Source of the DNA: Lachnospiraceae bacterium UBA3821
GTDB taxonomy: Bacteria > Bacillota > Clostridia > Lachnospirales > Lachnospiraceae
Assembly: GCA_002368865.1 (NCBI GenBank)
Contig: DFDT01000116.1
Span: 1 to 10,592 of the forward strand
Direction: 5' to 3'
Length of the DNA stretch: 10,592 nucleotides
In this document: piece by piece, positions 7,661 to 10,592 of the stretch
How the letters are laid out: each line of letters opens with the position of its first letter
Numbering within the stretch: the first letter of the stretch is position 1
Translations under genes and position numbers: made by a program
Notes under the pieces: generated by a model
What the model was told of the DNA's origin: nothing
Seen by the model: the letters and a program-made list of their open reading frames with translations, nothing else
Databases searched by the model: none

Positions 7661-9289
7661 TCAAATAAGTGACTCTGCGATATTCTGGCTATGTTCAGCA
7701 ATTCGCCTGCATACAGAAAGATAATCTGAAATATAAACGCTGGATTCTGCTGAACCATCTCCGTTCCGTAAAGATTTTAAATCCAATTTTTTTATTTTCT
7801 TGATCCGTTGTACCAGTTCATCCGCCTTTTCAATAATGTCCCTCGCAATCCTTGTATCACTATTTTCATATGCGTTCACCGTCAATTTTAATATTTTTTC
7901 GAGTTCCTTATTGATCGGAGATAAGAGACTGCTCACCTCTGATTTATTATCAAATCCATCTCGATTTATTTTTTTGGTAGCTGCAGATAAATTTAAGGAA
8001 TAATCGCTGATCCGTTCCATATCTCCCAAAACATGAAGCATATTGGCTATCATAACGCTTTCTTTCTTTGAAACCTCTCCAGCGGATAGCTGTATCAAAA
8101 ACTGGTTACACGCTTCTACCATATCATCCACATTGTTTTCCAGTTCGCGGATTTCATCTCTGGACGTTTTATCATATATTTCCAACAGGTGCATTGCCTT
8201 TAACACGCCTTCGGAAGCCTTTCTCATTACAATCCCCGTCTTTTTTCGGCATTCCGTAGCTGCAATCGCGGGAGAGATCAACAAACGTTTATCCAAAAAC
8301 GCCGTTTCTGTATCATCCTCTTTGATCAAGTGTTCTGCCAGATATACCAGTTGTTTTGTAAACGGCAACAATACCAATGTTGTGACCACATTAAATACAG
8401 AATGAAACCCGGCTATTGCAAACGGTGTTATGATCTCATCAAGAGCCGAAAGCTGAACTACCCGTTCACAAATCAAATAAACTATCAGTCCGATCATCGT
8501 CCCGATCACATTAAAGCTAACATGGATCACAGATACTCTCTTGGCATTTTTGCTCACTCCAACCGATGAAATCAGTGCCGTGACACAGGTCCCGATATTC
8601 TGCCCCATAATGATCGGAATTGCTACCCCATAAGAAATATGACCTGTTATACTCAACGCCTGCAACACTCCTACGGAGGCTGCTGAAGACTGGATTATGC
8701 CTGTAAAAGCCATTCCTATAAGAACACCCAAAAGCGGATTTTTAAATGCTGTCAATATGCTTGTAAATTCGGGCATTTCTGCAAGCGGCGACAGGGAATC
8801 CGACATCATTTCCATTCCATGCATGAGAATGGCAAAACCTACCAGAACATACCCCAGATTCTTCCGTTTCTGCTCCTTTCCCCCCATGATGAACACAACC
8901 CCGACAAGAGCCAGCACCGGTGCGAAGTACTCCGGTTTCAACATCAGCAGCAGAACATTATCCGTTTTGACTCCACTTAAGCTAAGTATCCAGGCTGTTA
9001 ATGTCGTTCCGATATTGGATCCCATGATGATGCCAACCGTCTGAGCCAATGTCATGATTCCGGAATTCACCAATCCAACCAGCATAACCGTTAGTGCAGA
9101 GGATGACTGCATCGCGATTGTGATCATCGCCCCAAAGATCAACCCTTTCAGAGGATGATCCGTCATCTTCTGCAGCACATTTTCAAGCCTGTCACCTGCG
9201 ATCTTTCTTAACCCGGATGATAATATCGTCATTCCAAACAGAAAGAATGCCAAACCACCAATAACAGAAATATAATTATATAAACTCAT
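7661..9289 (-). CDS. Na/Pi cotransporter family protein with C-terminal PhoU-like domain (NptA/YjbB type)
   Basis: This 542-residue protein begins with two inverted Na/Pi-cotransporter repeats. The first carries QSSSA (61-65) and MGSNIGTT (89-96); the second QSSAA (200-204) and GQNIGTC (229-235). These are the sodium- and phosphate-binding hairpins of the SLC34/NptA family. After about residue 335 there is a soluble helical PhoU-like domain, including the LGDMERISDYSLN motif. Relatives move phosphate across the cytoplasmic membrane with Na+, and E. coli YjbB is reported to export phosphate; direction here is unknown. The ATG follows GAGGAG with 7 nt spacing. Only 15 bp separate it from the upstream CaCA antiporter stop, so both are co-transcribed under the riboswitch. 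Length and motifs are normal, so the gene should be functional. Confidence 0.92.
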   Translation of the reverse strand: MSLYNYISVIGGLAFFLFGMTILSSGLRKIAGDRLENVLQKMTDHPLKGLIFGAMITIAMQSSSALTVMLVGLVNSGIMTLAQTVGIIMGSNIGTTLTAWILSLSGVKTDNVLLLMLKPEYFAPVLALVGVVFIMGGKEQKRKNLGYVLVGFAILMHGMEMMSDSLSPLAEMPEFTSILTAFKNPLLGVLIGMAFTGIIQSSAASVGVLQALSITGHISYGVAIPIIMGQNIGTCVTALISSVGVSKNAKRVSVIHVSFNVIGTMIGLIVYLICERVVQLSALDEIITPFAIAGFHSVFNVVTTLVLLPFTKQLVYLAEHLIKEDDTETAFLDKRLLISPAIAATECRKKTGIVMRKASEGVLKAMHLLEIYDKTSRDEIRELENNVDDMVEACNQFLIQLSAGEVSKKESVMIANMLHVLGDMERISDYSLNLSAATKKINRDGFDNKSEVSSLLSPINKELEKILKLTVNAYENSDTRIARDIIEKADELVQRIKKIKKLDLKSLRNGDGSAESSVYISDYLSVCRRIAEHSQNIAESLI

Positions 9290-9304
9290 CCAACATCTCC
9301 TCTC

Positions 9305-10282
9305 TTATCGCAGGATTGCGAATACCATGTCCCCAATATAGATAGAAAGCATCACAAGACCTTCTTTTCGATCAATTGTTCTTCTTGTGAGTGAAAAAAC
9401 ATAAACAATGATACTGATTACAGTCAAAATCAACATATCCCAAAGCGATGCTGCATTTACAGCAACCGGATGAATCATTGAGGACACACCAAGGATGAAC
9501 ATCATATTGAATATATTGGAACCTACAACATTCCCAACCGCCATTCCTGTCTCACCTTTTTTCGCTGCAACTATAGATGTTACCAATTCCGGAAGTGAAG
9601 TTCCAACCGCAACAATGGTCAAACCGATGAGTGTCTCTGTCATGCCAAAAGTTCTTGCAATTTCCTTTGCGGCATAAACAACAGCCTGTCCCCCTGCTAC
9701 AATAAATGTAATTCCAACAATGATCATTAGCACACTTTTCCATAAAGGCTGTGCTAATATATCATCTTCCTCCGCAGGATGTTTTTTCGCATCAACAATC
9801 AGATAAACAATATAAAAAATGAAAAGAATTAGAAGTACGAAAGAAATCGGTCTGCCCACAACACCCACACTCTCATCCATGGCAGCGCGCACCCATGTGC
9901 CGGACAAAAGAGTCTTAAAAGATGTTCCTATAAGCACCAGCGCGGTAATCCCTATCGTTATTGGGAAATCCCTCTTTGTAATCCCCGGATCAACAGGCAC
10001 CGGATGTATGAGTGCACACACTCCCAACACGCAAAGCAAGTTAAAAATATTTGAGCCCACCACATTACTGATCGCTATTTCGTTTGATCCTTGTACAGCT
10101 GCAAGAGTACTTACCGCTAACTCCGGAGCACTCGTTCCAAGGGCAACAATTGTGAGCCCAATGATAACCCCCGGGACATGAAACATTTTTGCCATCGCAG
10201 AGCTTCCGTCAACAAACCAATCAGCCCCTTTGATCAATACCACAAATCCAACAAGTAGAATCAAACTGTTTAAAATAATCAA
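9305..10282 (-). CDS. CaCA-family calcium(cation)/sodium antiporter, YrbG-like
   Basis: A 325-residue, roughly ten-helix membrane protein built from two homologous halves. The alpha-1 repeat has GTSAPEL (49-55) and SNVVGSNIFN (72-81); the alpha-2 repeat has GTSLPEL (227-233) and GNVVGSNIFN (250-259). A short acidic cytoplasmic loop (about 164-178, rich in E/D) separates the halves. The acidic residues in the two repeats coordinate the exchanged cation. The family exports Ca2+ against Na+ or H+, but the upstream Mn2+ riboswitch suggests Mn2+ may be the physiological substrate. The start is TTG at 10282, fixed by AGGAGG 8 nt upstream; no ATG is near. It is the first gene of the operon, directly behind the riboswitch terminator (about 28 nt from the U-tract to the start). 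Confidence 0.93.
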   Translation of the reverse strand: MIILNSLILLVGFVVLIKGADWFVDGSSAMAKMFHVPGVIIGLTIVALGTSAPELAVSTLAAVQGSNEIAISNVVGSNIFNLLCVLGVCALIHPVPVDPGITKRDFPITIGITALVLIGTSFKTLLSGTWVRAAMDESVGVVGRPISFVLLILFIFYIVYLIVDAKKHPAEEDDILAQPLWKSVLMIIVGITFIVAGGQAVVYAAKEIARTFGMTETLIGLTIVAVGTSLPELVTSIVAAKKGETGMAVGNVVGSNIFNMMFILGVSSMIHPVAVNAASLWDMLILTVISIIVYVFSLTRRTIDRKEGLVMLSIYIGDMVFAILR

Positions 10283-10310
10283 CTTCTCACCCTCCTGTTA
10301 TCTAATGCAT

Positions 10311-10353
10311 AAAAAACAAGACCTCACCACAGCAAAAAGCTATGGTAAAGTCT
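10311..10353 (-). terminator. Intrinsic terminator of the riboswitch expression platform
   Basis: On the minus strand a 15-bp stem (10353-10339 with 10333-10319, including G-U pairs), a five-T loop and a tract TGTTTTTT (10318-10311) form a classic Rho-independent terminator. Its left arm includes CTTTACCA (10350-10343), which is also the 3' strand of aptamer helix P1. The two structures are therefore mutually exclusive: a metal-stabilised P1 prevents the terminator, making an ON switch. Confidence 0.88.
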
Positions 10354-10439
10354 CGCTACTTATGACATATTCCGGGGAACCTATCCCGTACTGACGAAAT
10401 ATATCGCACAAAAAACTGTGCGAGCTACTCCCTTAACCA
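10343..10439 (-). promoter_or_regulatory. yybP-ykoY (Mn2+-sensing) riboswitch aptamer
   Basis: The minus-strand leader carries the conserved blocks of this class in order: TTAAGGGAGTAGC (loop L1, GGGAGTAGC at 10432-10424), CGTCAGTACG (L3, 10396-10387) and GCGAGACTTTACC (from 10356). Helices are readable: P1 TGGTTAAG (10439-10432) with CTTTACCA (10350-10343), one mismatch; P2 CGCACA/TGTGCG (10422-10417 with 10410-10405); P3 ATATTTCG/CGGAATAT (10402-10395 with 10374-10367), continued by GGGA/TCCC. In known members L1 and L3 dock to bind Mn2+. P4 appears reduced. Such riboswitches typically precede Mn2+ and other cation exporters, which fits the antiporter downstream. Identification is by recall of the consensus, not a covariance search. 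Confidence 0.85.
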
Positions 10440-10444
10440 TGGTA

Positions 10445-10473
10445 ATTCTACCATGCACACTACTGACTGTCAA
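10445..10473 (-). promoter_or_regulatory. Promoter of the riboswitch-antiporter-phosphate transporter operon
   Basis: Minus-strand TTGACA (10473-10468), 17-bp spacer, TAGAAT (10450-10445), with TGG giving an extended -10. Initiation is expected close to 10438, so the transcript starts essentially at the 5' strand of aptamer helix P1. Confidence 0.85.
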
Positions 10474-10592
10474 GTTTCTTTTTCGAAAGGGCAGCGTAAA
10501 CTTACTGTAGGATTTAATCGGGCAGAGGTGCCCCTTGTGACATGCATTGTCAGACTCTTTTTCCTATCATACCACTTTTCTTCATTTATCGC
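10474..10592. other. Uncoded segment upstream of the riboswitch promoter
   Basis: I see no gene here. It holds an interrupted palindrome TGACATGCATTGTCA (10538-10552), a short GGGC/GCCC hairpin beside it, and on the minus strand an extended -10-like TGGTATGAT (10574-10566) whose -35 would lie at or past the window edge. This could be a second promoter with a short structured leader, or the tail of a neighbouring element outside the window. Confidence 0.35.

Noticed and set aside
1..10592. CRISPR arrays, tRNAs, insertion sequences, toxin-antitoxin pairs or defence genes
   Set aside because: No regularly spaced repeats, cloverleaf, transposase motifs or terminal inverted repeats were found; the genes present belong to housekeeping, transport and regulation families.

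Overview
The window reads as a chromosomal piece from a low-to-mid GC Gram-positive anaerobe of the Clostridia, most likely Lachnospiraceae. This rests on protein style (the sulfatase-like membrane enzyme, DUF421 and clostridial HD proteins), strong AGGAGG-type ribosome binding sites, TTG starts, and classical TTGACA/TATAAT promoters with TG-extended -10 boxes. The taxonomic call is an inference; no marker gene is present.

Left half (1-4450, GC-richer). A sulfatase-fold membrane protein (minus strand, running off the left edge) and a DUF421/YetF-like membrane protein (plus strand) diverge from a shared 180-bp intergenic region. Convergent to the DUF421 gene is a two-gene minus-strand operon: a TetR-type repressor followed, with an ATGA stop/start overlap, by a FAD-dependent phytoene-desaturase-like oxidoreductase. 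The operon has a near-consensus promoter overlapped by two tandem TGAAT-N4-ATTCA palindromes, probably the repressor's own operators.

Right half (4486-10592, AT-richer), all on the minus strand. A strong promoter (10473-10445) fires directly into a yybP-ykoY (Mn2+) riboswitch whose P1 3' strand is shared with an intrinsic terminator. This is the arrangement of a metal-induced ON switch. Behind it are a CaCA-family cation antiporter, a Na/Pi cotransporter with a PhoU-like tail (15 bp apart), and an HD-domain phosphohydrolase. This looks like a Mn2+-controlled cation/phosphate homeostasis operon.

Downstream, the same strand decays. An AI-2E-family permease gene carries two apparent 1-nt deletions. 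Its 3' end is joined at about 5773 to an arginyl-tRNA synthetase gene lacking its first ~150 codons, including the HIGH motif. This junction is a deletion or recombination scar, and neither reading frame can give a normal product. The Mn riboswitch operon and the AI-2E/argS scar are the points most worth following. I saw no CRISPR array, tRNA, rRNA, insertion sequence or phage gene.
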